Assembly (NCBI GenBank): GCA_949292215.1
Contig: CASEYW010000102.1
Coordinates: 1-64,000, forward strand
DNA: 64,000 nt
Source: an uncultured bacterium
GTDB taxonomy: Bacteria > Verrucomicrobiota > Lentisphaeria > Victivallales > UBA1829
Direction: 5' to 3'
Shown here piece by piece: positions 28,377 to 38,470 of the stretch. Position 1 is the stretch's first letter. Every line of letters starts with the position of its first letter. The translations under genes and the position numbers were made by a program. The notes beneath the pieces are model-generated. The model did no database searches and was not told the DNA's origin. It saw only the letters and a program-made list of their open reading frames with translations.

Positions 28377-29216
28377 ATGGAAAATCTATCCTGCCTCAGT
28401 CGCCGGAGAGTGAAACATCGGCTTCTGACGGACCGATACAGTCTGCCTCCATGTTTTGGAGTCATGCTAGCAGAGTACCCGGAACAGACCGGGACACGGA
28501 TTCCGCATACACACAACGAATTTCAGATCATCGTCCAGATTTCCGGAGTCATCCGTTTTACGACAGACCGGGATTTCATTCTTTCTTCCGGGGACGTTCT
28601 CCTGCTTCCGGCGGGAACACGTCACGCATGGAGTGTTCTTGAACGCGGAAAAACTCTTCAGCTTCTGCTGTCGCCCGGACTCCCCACGGACTATCCGGAA
28701 CTGCGTTCGATCCTCGTGCCGGCAGCGACACGACTTTCTCTAGCTCCGTTCCCGCTGGAAACGTTCTGGCAGGAAATCATCCTGGAAGAGGAACGTGCTC
28801 TTCCGGGCACGGCTCTCCTTCTCCGAGCCCGACTCCTCGAACTTCTCGCCCGGATCCTGCGAGCCTGTTCCACGGCCCGCCAGGGAATCACCGCCCGAAC
28901 CCATGACGGAATTGCGAAAACGCTGGATCTGATCGCCTCAAAGTATCGGGAAAAACTCACCCTGCATCGTCTGGCTTCCACTGCGGGACTGAGCATCAGC
29001 CGTTTCTCCGCACTCTTCCGCGCTCTGACAGGACAAGCTCCGGTTGAATTTCTGCTTGCCTACCGTCTGGAACGCGCCCGCGAACTGCTGGAATCAACCG
29101 ATCTGAAAGTCTATGAAGCAGCGGAATGTGCAGGATTTTCCTCCCTTGCCCATTTCAACCGGAAATACAAATCACTTTACGGGCATCCTCCCGGAGCCCG
29201 GCGGAAGGATGCGTGA
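28377..29216 (+). CDS. AraC-family transcriptional regulator
   Basis: 279 residues; ATG 28377 has a strong AAAGGAG. The cupin effector domain has P-H-T-H-N-E-F-Q-I-I and L-L-P-A-G-T-R-H-A. The C-terminal HTH pair has L-S-I-S-R-F-S-A-L-F-R-A-L-T-G and C-A-G-F-S-S-L-A-H-F-N-R-K-Y-K. Divergent from the dehydratase / aldolase / glycosidase operon, its likely target. Confidence 0.9.
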   Translation: MENLSCLSRRRVKHRLLTDRYSLPPCFGVMLAEYPEQTGTRIPHTHNEFQIIVQISGVIRFTTDRDFILSSGDVLLLPAGTRHAWSVLERGKTLQLLLSPGLPTDYPELRSILVPAATRLSLAPFPLETFWQEIILEEERALPGTALLLRARLLELLARILRACSTARQGITARTHDGIAKTLDLIASKYREKLTLHRLASTAGLSISRFSALFRALTGQAPVEFLLAYRLERARELLESTDLKVYEAAECAGFSSLAHFNRKYKSLYGHPPGARRKDA

Positions 29217-29346
29217 AGGGAATCGAAACCACACCTCGCTCACGCTCCCCGAAATCAGAAAAAAAATCAAAATCAAACCCTTCAAGACTTGTAAAAAATA
29301 AATAAGATATTATTTTTCCGGATGCAGTTTGTACAGGAGGTTATCA

Positions 29347-29604
29347 ATGAATGTGAAAAAAGAATATTACGGAGACGGACTCACACAGCTCCATTTTGTC
29401 GGAGGTCTTGTCCGATACGACTTTGCAACCCTTCAACCGGATACGACCGGGAAAGGCGGAACCCCGCTTCCGGAAAAAAATCTGCGTCTCGTCATGAATC
29501 TGCCGGGCTTCCTGAAAACCTACGATACGATGAAAGCTCTTCTGGATCGGATGCTGGATGCCGGAATCGTCAAAAAAAATCTGGTCGAAAAACTGGATGA
29601 CTGA
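29347..29604 (+). CDS. Small conserved-looking protein, function unknown
   Basis: 85 residues from ATG 29347 behind an ideal AGGAGG. Soluble, no signal peptide. It opens with an aromatic-rich strand region (Y-Y-G-D-G-L-T-Q-L-H-F-V-G-G-L-V-R-Y-D-F) and ends in two helical segments. No family recognised. It stands alone between the AraC gene and a YqfO-like gene. Confidence 0.65.
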   Translation: MNVKKEYYGDGLTQLHFVGGLVRYDFATLQPDTTGKGGTPLPEKNLRLVMNLPGFLKTYDTMKALLDRMLDAGIVKKNLVEKLDD

Positions 29605-29747
29605 TTTCTCCCCGGAAAATAATCGCCGAAAATCATCGTTTTTCATAAAAAAACACTTTTTTTTTCATTTTTTTGGCGTTTCCGCATGTAAATTTCATCC
29701 GACATGCGTTATATTCACAAAATAAACCGTACACGAAAGGAACTAGC

Positions 29748-30056
29748 ATGTACAAAATAGAGTTTTACACACCGGAATCGCATCTTGAAACCGTGAAGAA
29801 AGCCATGTTCGATGCAGGAGCAGGCCATCTTGAGAATTATGATTGCTGCTGCTGGCAGACCAAGGGAATCGGACAGTTCCGTCCGCTCGAAGGCAGCAAT
29901 CCCTATTCCGGAGAACTCGGTTCCGCTGAAAAGGATACCGAATGGAAGGTTGAAATGGTCTGCGCGGATGAGTGCATCGACGCCGTCATCACAGCGCTCA
30001 AAGAGACCCATCCCTATGAAACTCCGGCGTATCAGTACTGGGAAGTCAAGGCTTGA
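29748..30056 (+). CDS. Stand-alone YqfO/NIF3-insert-like small protein
   Basis: 102 residues; RBS AAAGGAACTAGC before ATG 29748. It matches the CutA-like module found inside NIF3/YqfO proteins: an early G-A-G-H-L-E-N-Y-D-C-C, then G-I-G-Q-F-R-P, and H-P-Y-E-T-P-A-Y near the end. Role unknown. Its stop overlaps the TTG start of the M50 gene. An inverted repeat GCATGT / ACATGC (29684-29707) lies upstream. Confidence 0.8.
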   Translation: MYKIEFYTPESHLETVKKAMFDAGAGHLENYDCCCWQTKGIGQFRPLEGSNPYSGELGSAEKDTEWKVEMVCADECIDAVITALKETHPYETPAYQYWEVKA

Positions 30057-30682
30057 ACATTTTTCTTTCCAACCTCTACGACAATCCCACCTATTTTCTG
30101 CTTGTGCTGCTGAGTGTGATTCCCTCCATCTGCCTGCATGAGTATTCTCATGCACAGACGGCATTGTGGATGGGAGATGACACTGCAGCGCAGCAGGGAC
30201 ACCTCACACTCAATCCGCTTCGGCAGATGGGGTGGACGTCCATTATCACATTTCTCATCATCGGCATTGCATGGGGAATGGTCCCGGTGAACCGTGGAAA
30301 TCTGACAAGAAAAGGGGCGGTGCTGGTTTCTTTTTCCGGACCGCTGACAAATCTCGGTTTGTTCCTTGTTTCCACGGCGGCTCTTCTGGTGATGATTCTG
30401 CTTATGAAATACTTTGATCTAAGATTTCCGGAGCTTCTGTACTCCTATTTCCAGATCCTCGGAATTTACAATCTGGTTCTGTTTTTCCTCAACATGCTGC
30501 CGATTCCCGGACTCGACGGATGGGGAATTCTTTCCGAATTCATCTCATTTAAAAATGTCAATTCCGAATTCATAAAAGGCGCAATGCTTCTGTTTATGCT
30601 GGCGGTGTTCGTCTGCATCGGCTATCTTTATGAGGCTTCGGCATGGGTGCTGTACGGAATCCTCGCGCTGGCTGTCAACTGA
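30053..30682 (+). CDS. Site-2-protease-like M50 membrane metalloprotease
   Basis: 209 residues, about four or more membrane segments. The zinc motif is H29-E-Y-S-H33, and the second motif N-M-L-P-I-P-G-L-D-G supplies the Asp ligand. It resembles the short SREBP-cleavage-type M50 proteins without PDZ. The start is TTG at 30053, overlapping the upstream stop by 4 nt, so translation is coupled. Confidence 0.85.
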   Translation: MNIFLSNLYDNPTYFLLVLLSVIPSICLHEYSHAQTALWMGDDTAAQQGHLTLNPLRQMGWTSIITFLIIGIAWGMVPVNRGNLTRKGAVLVSFSGPLTNLGLFLVSTAALLVMILLMKYFDLRFPELLYSYFQILGIYNLVLFFLNMLPIPGLDGWGILSEFISFKNVNSEFIKGAMLLFMLAVFVCIGYLYEASAWVLYGILALAVN

Positions 30683-30700
30683 GGACGGAGTGTTCCGGCG

Positions 30701-31909
30701 ATGATGGAAGCGAAAATCCCGGTCTGGACCGTTACTCAGCTCAATGAGGCAATCAAGGATCTGCTGGAAAATACCTTTCTGCCCGTCTGCATTCTTGGAG
30801 AGATCAGCGGGCTGACGATCCATCGATCCGGTCACGTCTATCTGACTCTGAAGGATGAGCATGCACAGATCCGCGCGGTCTACTTCAACGGCGCGGCAAA
30901 ATGTTCTGAACTGGATCTGCGCAATGGAACACAGGTCGAAGCGTATGGAAGAATCGCTTTTTATGCTCCACGCGGAGAATGCCAGCTGACCTTGCGGGAA
31001 ATCAAACTGCTCGGGACCGGATCGCTCCAGCAGAAATTCGAGGAGATGAAAAAGCGTCTTGCCTCCGAGGGACTGTTCGATTCCAACCGCAAAAAGGATC
31101 TCCCGTTCGTTCCCCGCTGCATCGGCATCATCACCTCACCGGAAGGGGCAGCGATCAAGGACTTCATCAAGGTTGCACTGAAACGCTTCCCCCCGCTCCG
31201 GTTCCGGGTTTTTCCGGCTCCCGTACAGGGAAAGGGAGCGGAACAGCTTCTGGCACAGGGAGTTCGTTTTTTCAACCGCTATCACTGCGCCGATGTGATT
31301 CTGATCACCCGCGGAGGTGGAAGTCTGGAGGATCTCTGGCCATTCAATGAAGAGGTTCTCGCGCGCGCAATCGCGGAAAGCGAGCTGCCCGTGGTCAGCG
31401 CCGTGGGCCATGAAATCGACACGACCATCTGCGATCTCGCAGCGGACCGCCGGGCCCCGACCCCGACTGCCGCGGCAGAAGTCCTTCTTCCCGATTTCCA
31501 TGAACTCAAAGAGGATACCGAAGCTCTTCTCCTCCGACTCAAAAACGCAACGGAACTCACCTGGCAGCGGGCGCAGAGCCGACTCGAACGACTCCGTTCC
31601 GCCAAAGCCATGATGCGCCCGTCTCAAATGCTGCAGGAACGGATGCAGAGGATCGATTACACGGTCAAAGACATGGAAAACGCCCTCTTCCGCGCCGCAC
31701 AGGAGCAGGAAAACCGGCTTCTCCGTCTCAACGACAAACTCAACTCCCTGAACCCGACAAAAATTTTGAACCGCGGCTATGCGGTTCTGCTTGATAATCA
31801 GGGAAAAGCGGTTACATTACCTTTACAGGTCCCCGCCGGAAGCGAAGTAACTGCCATTCTCGCGGGCGGCAGGATCAAACTCGAGTCGAAAGGAGAACTG
31901 AAACAATGA
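30701..31909 (+). CDS. xseA: Exodeoxyribonuclease VII large subunit
   Basis: 402 residues (or 401 from the second Met), normal for XseA. It opens with an OB fold (G-E-I-S-G-L-T-I-H-R-S-G-H-V-Y-L-T-L-K-D), then the catalytic region with I-T-S-P-x-G-A-A-I-K-D, I-T-R-G-G-G-S-L-E-D-L-W and A-V-G-H-E-I-D-T-T, and a coiled-coil C-terminus. It degrades single-stranded DNA with XseB. The gene in the usual xseB position is a different, secreted protein. Confidence 0.93.
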   Translation: MMEAKIPVWTVTQLNEAIKDLLENTFLPVCILGEISGLTIHRSGHVYLTLKDEHAQIRAVYFNGAAKCSELDLRNGTQVEAYGRIAFYAPRGECQLTLREIKLLGTGSLQQKFEEMKKRLASEGLFDSNRKKDLPFVPRCIGIITSPEGAAIKDFIKVALKRFPPLRFRVFPAPVQGKGAEQLLAQGVRFFNRYHCADVILITRGGGSLEDLWPFNEEVLARAIAESELPVVSAVGHEIDTTICDLAADRRAPTPTAAAEVLLPDFHELKEDTEALLLRLKNATELTWQRAQSRLERLRSAKAMMRPSQMLQERMQRIDYTVKDMENALFRAAQEQENRLLRLNDKLNSLNPTKILNRGYAVLLDNQGKAVTLPLQVPAGSEVTAILAGGRIKLESKGELKQ

Positions 31910-32235
31910 AACATCCGTTCATCGCAGCCTTCGCCGTACTGCTGCTCGGTACGGGAATTCTTTCCGCCGCGGAACCCGCACAGAAAAAGACGGAACCGAA
32001 AAAAACCGTTCAAAAATGCGCCTGCACCGGAGAAGCCGTCTGCAAATGCGACAAATCAAAAAAATGCAAATGCAACGAAGCGAAAAAAGCCGAGACAAAA
32101 AAGACAACGGAAAAGGCAAAACCTGCGCCAATTAAAAAACCGGTTTCACAGTCCATCATCAAACGAGTGACGAATCCGGTGCTCGAACAGCAGAAGAAAC
32201 GCGATCAGCAGCTCATTGATCAGGGACTTCTCTGA
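31906..32235 (+). CDS. Secreted Lys-rich protein with three CxC repeats (possible metal binder)
   Basis: 109 residues overlapping xseA by ATGA. Signal peptide residues 1-22 (ends I-L-S-A-A). The mature part has Cys 38/40, 46/48 and 54/56: three CxC pairs spaced exactly 8 residues apart in a Lys-rich stretch, then K-T-T-E-K-A-K-rich low complexity and a helical tail. The layout recalls a small metallothionein-like metal binder, but it is not a named family. If exported, the cysteines could also form disulfides. No relation to XseB seen. Confidence 0.7.
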   Translation: MKHPFIAAFAVLLLGTGILSAAEPAQKKTEPKKTVQKCACTGEAVCKCDKSKKCKCNEAKKAETKKTTEKAKPAPIKKPVSQSIIKRVTNPVLEQQKKRDQQLIDQGLL

Positions 32236-32284
32236 AACCCTCATCTTCCGTTGAATCACACGTTTTTTCTCCGGATCAAACCGC

Positions 32285-32320
32285 AATACCGGGGTCCATC
32301 CATGACCCCGGTATTTTTTT
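32285..32320 (+). terminator. Rho-independent terminator
   Basis: AATACCGGGGTC (32285-32296), 7-nt loop, GACCCCGGTATT (32304-32315), then a T run to 32320: a perfect 12-bp GC-rich stem ending the xseA operon. Confidence 0.92.
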
Positions 32321-32375
32321 GTGTTTCTTTCAGAGCGCTTCTCCTGAGAAATCCCTCGTCACGCAGAAACCGTGA

Positions 32376-32399
32376 AAAATGTGACTCTTTTCACATTTT
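32376..32399 (+). promoter_or_regulatory. Perfect CRP-type site
   Basis: AAAATGTGA (32376-32384), six bases, TCACATTTT (32391-32399): an exact TGTGA-N6-TCACA palindrome with the A/T flanks of CRP sites. Its centre is ~74 bp before the predicted start of the lacI-MFS transcript, a class I position. Confidence 0.7.
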
Positions 32400-32426
32400 C
32401 AGGCACAAAAAACCGATGGTGGCTGA

Positions 32427-32455
32427 TTGACAAATCTTCCGTTCAGGCGTATCAT
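32427..32455 (+). promoter_or_regulatory. Strong sigma70 promoter of lacI-MFS operon
   Basis: TTGACA (32427-32432), 17-nt spacer, TATCAT (32450-32455), 28 nt before the ATG. Confidence 0.75.
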
Positions 32456-32483
32456 TACATCAAAACCGGAGACAACGTCAATC

Positions 32484-33473
32484 ATGGGCATGAAAAACGG
32501 AATCGGCAGAATCAATTTCAAGGAAATCGCAAGGGAACTGGGGATCAGCGTCATGACCCTCTATCGGGTGCTGAACAACGAATCCTCCGTCAAGCAGGAA
32601 ACCAGAGTCCGCGTGACCGAAGCGCTGAACCGCTACGGTTTCTATACGCACAAACCGGCAAGGGAAATCCGCATTATTTTCGATTTCTGCGATCATATCT
32701 ATCTGCATCATTACGGCACGGAACTGATGCAGCGGCTCTCCCATCACGACTATTCCTGCATCGCAACCGACCACCGGAAAAATCCGCAGAAATTTCTGGA
32801 TGCGGCAGCGGAAAGCGACATCATTGTCTACTGTTCCGTCCCGGAGAACTCGGTGATTGAAGAAGCGCGGAAAAACAATCCGGATCTCTATCAGATCTCC
32901 GTCTACACGAAATGCGATGCCGATATTGTCGTCTCCTCCGACAACTATCTCGGGGGAGAACTTGCTGCGGAGCATCTGCACGCCATGGGGCATCGCCATG
33001 TTGCGGTCTATCTTTCCGATTCCCATCCGACTCGATTTGACCGCTACCACAGCTTCTTTGCCCGCTTGAAATCGCTGGATCCGGACTCTCGGATCGACCG
33101 CATTCACGAACGGCGCGGCGACTCTCTCCCCCGGGTCTGCGCGCAGTATTTCGACTCTGTCCGACCGATACCGACCGCCATTTTCTTTCTCACCGGAGGA
33201 GCCGCCCAGAAGTTCCATCTTGAATTTCTTCGAGACAGGTCCGGTCCTCTCAAAGAACTGAGCATCATGAGCTATGATCATCCGGAAAACTTCGCGCAGG
33301 ACCCCGAAATTCTGGAACGATTCGACCGAATCGAATTCCATCCGCAGGAGATTCTGGACTGGACCGAATTCTACATTGTCAACCGTCCCATGATGAAGCG
33401 GCGGAGTTCCGTTCATACTTATATCAAACCAATCCTGCGCATCGCGGGCTCGGTCAGACGGGTAAAGAGCTGA
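32484..33473 (+). CDS. LacI-family transcriptional regulator
   Basis: 329 residues from ATG 32484 (Met at 32490 possible). HTH F-K-E-I-A-R-E-L-G-I-S-V-M-T-L-Y-R-V-L-N-N and a periplasmic-binding-type sensor with S-S-D-N-Y-L-G-G-E-L-A-A-E-H-L and G-H-R-H-V-A-V-Y. It closely resembles the module B regulator in style. The MFS gene starts 3 nt after its stop, so it likely controls uptake through that transporter. Behind a CRP-type site. Confidence 0.9.
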   Translation: MGMKNGIGRINFKEIARELGISVMTLYRVLNNESSVKQETRVRVTEALNRYGFYTHKPAREIRIIFDFCDHIYLHHYGTELMQRLSHHDYSCIATDHRKNPQKFLDAAAESDIIVYCSVPENSVIEEARKNNPDLYQISVYTKCDADIVVSSDNYLGGELAAEHLHAMGHRHVAVYLSDSHPTRFDRYHSFFARLKSLDPDSRIDRIHERRGDSLPRVCAQYFDSVRPIPTAIFFLTGGAAQKFHLEFLRDRSGPLKELSIMSYDHPENFAQDPEILERFDRIEFHPQEILDWTEFYIVNRPMMKRRSSVHTYIKPILRIAGSVRRVKS

Positions 33474-33476
33474 ACG

Positions 33477-34766
33477 ATGGACAATGCCATCCGGATAAAA
33501 ACGGTCTCCGCGGCGGAACGCTCCGCGATTCTCTCCTCCTGCTGCGGATTTCTCGGCGAGGTCACACTGACGGACAGCGCCATCATCATTCTGTTCGCCG
33601 GAATGCTCGGCGCCGGCGACATGCTTTCTCTCCTGACAACCTCGGTTCTGCCGTTCTTCAACGGACTCTGCGTGATTCCCATGGCATATCTGGTAATGCA
33701 CTTCGGAAGACGTAAACTGATTCTGAGCGCCTGTACATCGGCGTCCATCGCCTATTTTGCGGCGGCGTCGGCACCGTTCTTCGGAGAATGGAAAGTGGCG
33801 ATGCTCATCGGATCAATTGTCTGGTTCGGATTCAGCCTGACCGGATTCATCGCGGGCTGGTTCCCGATGCTCGATACCTTTCTGACCCGCGAAAGCCGTA
33901 CCGCCTTCTTCAGCCGCATGCGCTTCTGCCATCAGCTGACGGCTACGGCATTTCTGTTTCTCATCAGCCTTCTGATCGGCAGGAATCCGTCCGTCGGGAT
34001 GCTTCAGGGAATTCTTTTTATCGCAGCAGTCATTTTCTGCGGACGGGGATTCTTTATTGCGCGTATCCCGGAGTTTCCCGTCCAGAAAAAGGAGACCTTC
34101 GGGTTCCGCGACGGATTGCTTCAAGCGATCGGGAATAAATCCCTGACCGGTTTTTCCCTCTATCTGTTCATGCTGAACCTGGCATCCTCCGGAACGGTTC
34201 CGCTGATGCTGCTCTCACTCAAAAACGAGTTCCATGCACCGGACAATGTAGTAGTACTGATCTCGGCTCTCTCTCTGCTGGGAATGCTTCTCGGCTACAT
34301 GGGTGTCGGAAGCCTTCTGCAAAAACTCCGTCTGAAGCGGACCTTTCTGCTGTTCCATGCAGTCCTGCTTCTCGGCAATCTGATTCTCTTTTTCCCCGGA
34401 GAAGGAGGAACCGGAGTTTATGTGCTGATCGCGATTCTGATTCCGCTCTACAGCTTTACCCTTGCAGCCGGAACCATTCTGGCGTCCGCGGAAATGATGG
34501 AGCTGGCAACGCCCGGAAACAAGATCATGGCGATGGCGTTCAGCGGTGCATTTTCCTATGGAGCATCCGGACTGTCACGTCTGCTCTCCTCACTTCTGCT
34601 CGGATCGGGAATGCTGGCAGCGGAGTGGCACATCGGCGCGATGCGAGTCTGCCGTTACCAGACCTTGCTGCTGATCTATACCGCAGCCATGCTCTTCGCA
34701 GGCATCTTTCTGATTCTTGTCCCCGCAGTTTTTCCACGAGGAGAATACTGCTACCGGGAACATTGA
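33477..34766 (+). CDS. MFS transporter
   Basis: 429 residues, about 12 hydrophobic segments, with an MFS loop 2-3-like motif (H-F-G-R-R-K). Cotranscribed with a LacI regulator 3 nt upstream, so probably a sugar or oligosaccharide permease. Substrate unknown. No outer-membrane partner is nearby. Confidence 0.82.
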   Translation: MDNAIRIKTVSAAERSAILSSCCGFLGEVTLTDSAIIILFAGMLGAGDMLSLLTTSVLPFFNGLCVIPMAYLVMHFGRRKLILSACTSASIAYFAAASAPFFGEWKVAMLIGSIVWFGFSLTGFIAGWFPMLDTFLTRESRTAFFSRMRFCHQLTATAFLFLISLLIGRNPSVGMLQGILFIAAVIFCGRGFFIARIPEFPVQKKETFGFRDGLLQAIGNKSLTGFSLYLFMLNLASSGTVPLMLLSLKNEFHAPDNVVVLISALSLLGMLLGYMGVGSLLQKLRLKRTFLLFHAVLLLGNLILFFPGEGGTGVYVLIAILIPLYSFTLAAGTILASAEMMELATPGNKIMAMAFSGAFSYGASGLSRLLSSLLLGSGMLAAEWHIGAMRVCRYQTLLLIYTAAMLFAGIFLILVPAVFPRGEYCYREH

Positions 34767-34776
34767 GTTCTGTCCT

Positions 34777-34816
34777 GAAAAACACCATGTACGGAAAAAT
34801 GTTCAGGTGTTTTTTC
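34777..34816. terminator. Bidirectional terminator hairpin
   Basis: AAAAACACC (34778-34786) pairs with GGTGTTTTT (34806-34814) around a ~19-nt loop, A-rich on one side and T-rich on the other, between the convergent MFS and pilin genes. Confidence 0.6.
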
Positions 34817-34884
34817 GGGTCGGGGACTGCCTCCTTGTCGTGCTCCAGCGGCGAAACACTTGCCGTGAACGCATGGAATCTTTT

Positions 34885-35679
34885 TCAATACTGGAAATTC
34901 CAATAGCGGTAATTCCGCGACTCATAAGCGAAGGGATCGTCACGCCAAGGTTTTACGGAAACCCGCTGGGGATTTACATTTCCGGCGGCGCGCAGGATAT
35001 TGCACTCGCTGCCGTGACGAATGGATGGATACCCCCAGCCGCCGGTCACATTTTCCGGATTGTACCGGGGATCCCAGCGCCAGTATCCTGTTTTCGCACT
35101 CAAAGTGCTTTTGGCAATCTCCGAAACATCCGGAAGGAGCATTTTGATTGAGGGCTCTCTCAGGCGGTTGATCCGAACCGGCTGGGAACTCGGACTGACC
35201 AGATATGCCATTGCATAATGCGGATAGTAGATCCACCAGAACCACTCGCTGGAGGTGGTGGATTCCTTCGCGAAAATGCCGTCCTGTCCGGGACAGCGCA
35301 GCATCGTTGAAGAGATGTATCTGCCTTTGGAAAAATATTTGGCGGATTTCCACCAGGTGCTCTCGCTTGGTTCATTCGGATTCGGTCCCATCAGGAGCTG
35401 ATGCCAGCCGGGAAAAGTAAATGTGCCTTTCGAATTGTCACTGGCATAGGGCATGACATCATCGCCGTCGTTGCAATACATCTGAATCCCCAGACCGAGC
35501 TGTTTCAGATTGCTGACGCAGGAAATCGACCGAGCCTTCATCCTCGCCCTGCCCAGCGCCGGAAGAAGAAGCGCGGCAAGGATGGCGATGATCGCAATCA
35601 CCACGAGGAGCTCTATAAGAGTGAAAATCCTCCTGGAACGCTCTCTTTTCTTTTCGTTCAAAGCATTGCAGCACAACAT
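34885..35679 (-). CDS. Prepilin-type pseudopilin, module C
   Basis: 264 residues; ATG 35679 with a perfect AGGAGGTG. The prepilin helix starts at residue 19 ([20 protein letters not shown]), Glu at +5, preceded by Ile rather than Gly. After the helix comes [11 protein letters not shown]. The H-X9-DG motif is eroded: [13 protein letters not shown], with Ala for Asp. It lies 20 nt after the glycosidase, the one module where the enzyme precedes the pilin. Confidence 0.87.
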   Translation of the reverse strand: MLCCNALNEKKRERSRRIFTLIELLVVIAIIAILAALLLPALGRARMKARSISCVSNLKQLGLGIQMYCNDGDDVMPYASDNSKGTFTFPGWHQLLMGPNPNEPSESTWWKSAKYFSKGRYISSTMLRCPGQDGIFAKESTTSSEWFWWIYYPHYAMAYLVSPSSQPVRINRLREPSIKMLLPDVSEIAKSTLSAKTGYWRWDPRYNPENVTGGWGYPSIRHGSECNILRAAGNVNPQRVSVKPWRDDPFAYESRNYRYWNFQY

Positions 35680-35699
35680 ATTACACCTCCTGATTTCTA

Positions 35700-38390
35700 T
35701 TATTTTTCGATTGTTGTTTTCCATGAGGAAAGAAATGTTTCCGGAGAACATTCGGCGGAAAGATAAAGAAGGGAGCCATTCCAGATATCTTTTGCCGGAT
35801 TGCCGAAAAGATCCGTTGTCTTATGGGGAACAGAACAGGTAAACTTCGCCTTGCCGGAAGGAAGTCCGGTCAGAACACCGACCGTCCGTTTCCCGTTGGA
35901 AAAGACCGCAACATAGAATCCATCCGCGAGTTTCCGGAACCGATGGAAGCGGAGAGCCTCCACGTTCCGGGCAAAAACCGACATTGCAACCAGTCCCGGA
36001 TGCGGATAGCCATCCGCAGAAAGCATGCACTGAAGATTCGTCCCGCGGTGCAGTCCGGAGTAACAATGCGAGGAATAGAGAAACACACGTTTCACACCGA
36101 AACTCAGATGCGAAAGCACGTAACGGACATCCAGTTCGGCGATCTGCCGGAAATTCTCACGGTTCTCCCACGTCACCGAATGTTTGCTGAGACCGACGCG
36201 GGGGACCGTGCTGCGCACAGCGGCACTGTCCGCCTGTCCTTCCGAAAGAATGACGGGCTTGTCGAGTTTTCCTTTCTTACGGACTATCTCTGCAAAGGTC
36301 TCGTCACAGACCGCTTTCAATCCGTCGCCGGGGAATCCGCAGTCGTAGCCCTGGTTATAGCGGTGATAATCCACCTCATCGCAAAACTCGTAAGCGCCGA
36401 GTTTCATCAGAAGAGCAGTCCACTTTCCACCGCCTGCGTTGATTCCGGTAATCCGACAGTCGGGATTCCCTTTTTTCGCTCCGGTCCATGCGAGCCGCGA
36501 CAGACGCGCATAGACCTCCGCCCTCTCCTCCAGAGTCGGATACGGAATCCGCTTGCCCGCGGAAGTGACACCTTTGCTGAGAAAACCTGTCCCCCACGGC
36601 TCGTTCCAGATGAACCAGTCATCGATCACCCCTTTATAGCGGCGTGTCATGACCTCGCAGTAGCGTGTGAAATCCGGCTCGAACTCCGGCAGGGGAGCAA
36701 AAAAGCGGCTGAAATAGGAATCGGAATAGGAACTCTTCCGCAGAGCCGTTGCCCATCTCGGCGCGCCGCCAAGCTGTCCGTAGATATGGAGATGCTGATC
36801 CCGAATCGCCTGAATTTCGCGGTCGCGGAACTTCCACTTGCCCTTTTGGGGTTCCATATCATACCAGGAACAGAGATGCGTACCGCCATCGTGCAGGCGA
36901 ATCCAGTTGAATCCGCCCGCCTTCAGCGCCAGAAGATTTGTCTTCAACTGATTCGAATGGATCCCGAACGGAGAATCCGGAGCATCCTTTCCCCAGTACA
37001 CGGGACGCGGCAGACGCGTGACGATCCATTCGTTCTGAACCGATACCGGTCTGCCGTTGCGATATGCCCTCGCCTCAATACGGAACTGACCGAAGCGATT
37101 CTCCCCCGGCAGATAGCGAACGGTCCCGCGCTTTCCTTTTCCATCCGGAAGAGCAACCGTTCTGCCATAAAGATCGGTCACGGAAAATTTCAAAGTGACA
37201 TCCTCTGCTTTGCCGGTCACATAATAGTGCAGAAGCGGCGCCTCATCCGCGAACTGAATCCGGGATGCCGCTGCGTCACCAGCAGGCAGGAAAAAGGAAA
37301 TTTCGTGCTTCCCCGTGGGTTTCCATGAGCCGTCACCATCATCCGACACGCGGAATCCGTCCAGATACAGAACTCCGGTTCCTTTGACCTGAAGAACCGC
37401 GGCAAACGCATTGTCGGGAATATCAACGGAAAGAACTATGCGCTTCCATGTTTTCTCATCCGGTTGGATCTTCACTTCCTTCAGAGACTTCCAGAGTTTT
37501 CCCACATGAACACCTGCGGAAAATGCACCTTTTCCCTTGCAGGAAAACGATACCGTCATTGTTTTTTCCGGACGTGATGCGACAAACGGCTCCGAATAAA
37601 TGCCGACTGCACGATCCGGGGAAGAATTCAGAACCAGAGTTTTTTCTCCCGTCGGTCCGGTGGCATCCTCCGAGACCTTCACCGACGCCAGACAGTAATT
37701 CGGATTCGCAATCTGATTCCATCCGCTTTGCAGTCCGCACGGCAGAGAACTGTTCCGGAAAAAATTGACCGTTCCCTCCGCCTTTCTGATAATATTGTCA
37801 TTCTTGCGAGTCCGGTTCAGATGGTCGTAAGCCTCCTTTGAAATCTCCTCGACAAGCACCCGCTTGAATCCGATCATTCCTGTTCCGGAAATGTGCAGAT
37901 ACAAGGAAGTCGGATTCTTCGGGGTCACACGGGGCCCGATGAACGGAAATTCCACCGTCTGAAACGTCTGTCCGGCCGGAATCTCCGGCAGATGCGCCAG
38001 ATCCGCATACGGCGACTGCGTCTGCCGCAGATAAAAGAAAACCGGACGCGACAGGCGGTTCCAAACTGCCGCAGTCATTTTATAATACCGTTTTTCCTTC
38101 AGTCCCGGCAGAGGAATCACAAACTGGACTCCCCCTTTCCGCACCTCGAATTCCAGATAACGGTCTCCATAAAAATCCACTTTGCTCTCCGTCCGGCACC
38201 ATCCAGGCGACCAGCCGACATAATCCTGCGCCATGTGCTTCGGGATCGGCCCGGAAAAGGTCCCTTTCTTCGCAAGGCTGCGGACTCCCGAGTGAACATT
38301 GAAATTCACATCAATGATCCTCTGAGTTTTTTCCGCACCAGGCAAAAACAGAGCCAGCACGAACAGCAGAATGCTCAATCCATATTTCAT
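35700..38390 (-). CDS. Secreted clan-A (GH39-like) glycoside hydrolase, module C
   Basis: 896 residues from ATG 38390, which gives a signal peptide ([20 protein letters not shown]); a longer in-frame start would mask it. Two sandwich-type regions precede the barrel (~residues 25-190 and ~210-370, the second ending [10 protein letters not shown]). The barrel has W-F-I-W-N-E-P (acid/base), Y-H-R-Y and V-I-L-S-E-G-Q-A-D (nucleophile). It follows the GntR-type regulator and is followed by the pilin. Substrate unknown. Confidence 0.8.
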   Translation of the reverse strand: MKYGLSILLFVLALFLPGAEKTQRIIDVNFNVHSGVRSLAKKGTFSGPIPKHMAQDYVGWSPGWCRTESKVDFYGDRYLEFEVRKGGVQFVIPLPGLKEKRYYKMTAAVWNRLSRPVFFYLRQTQSPYADLAHLPEIPAGQTFQTVEFPFIGPRVTPKNPTSLYLHISGTGMIGFKRVLVEEISKEAYDHLNRTRKNDNIIRKAEGTVNFFRNSSLPCGLQSGWNQIANPNYCLASVKVSEDATGPTGEKTLVLNSSPDRAVGIYSEPFVASRPEKTMTVSFSCKGKGAFSAGVHVGKLWKSLKEVKIQPDEKTWKRIVLSVDIPDNAFAAVLQVKGTGVLYLDGFRVSDDGDGSWKPTGKHEISFFLPAGDAAASRIQFADEAPLLHYYVTGKAEDVTLKFSVTDLYGRTVALPDGKGKRGTVRYLPGENRFGQFRIEARAYRNGRPVSVQNEWIVTRLPRPVYWGKDAPDSPFGIHSNQLKTNLLALKAGGFNWIRLHDGGTHLCSWYDMEPQKGKWKFRDREIQAIRDQHLHIYGQLGGAPRWATALRKSSYSDSYFSRFFAPLPEFEPDFTRYCEVMTRRYKGVIDDWFIWNEPWGTGFLSKGVTSAGKRIPYPTLEERAEVYARLSRLAWTGAKKGNPDCRITGINAGGGKWTALLMKLGAYEFCDEVDYHRYNQGYDCGFPGDGLKAVCDETFAEIVRKKGKLDKPVILSEGQADSAAVRSTVPRVGLSKHSVTWENRENFRQIAELDVRYVLSHLSFGVKRVFLYSSHCYSGLHRGTNLQCMLSADGYPHPGLVAMSVFARNVEALRFHRFRKLADGFYVAVFSNGKRTVGVLTGLPSGKAKFTCSVPHKTTDLFGNPAKDIWNGSLLYLSAECSPETFLSSWKTTIEK

Positions 38391-38470
38391 TTTACCTGTT
38401 TTTCCCTTTTTATAATAACAATTTCCAATTCGTTGCATATGAATTTCATGGGATGCGTAAAATCCTTTTT

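Noticed and set aside
29684-29707. GCATGT / ACATGC inverted repeat as an operator
   Set aside because: Only 6-bp arms with a 12-nt gap and no regulator beside it; too weak to call.
35823-37328. 501-codon open frame antisense to the module C glycosidase
   Set aside because: Opposite strand carries a complete glycosidase with N-E-P and S-E-G motifs.
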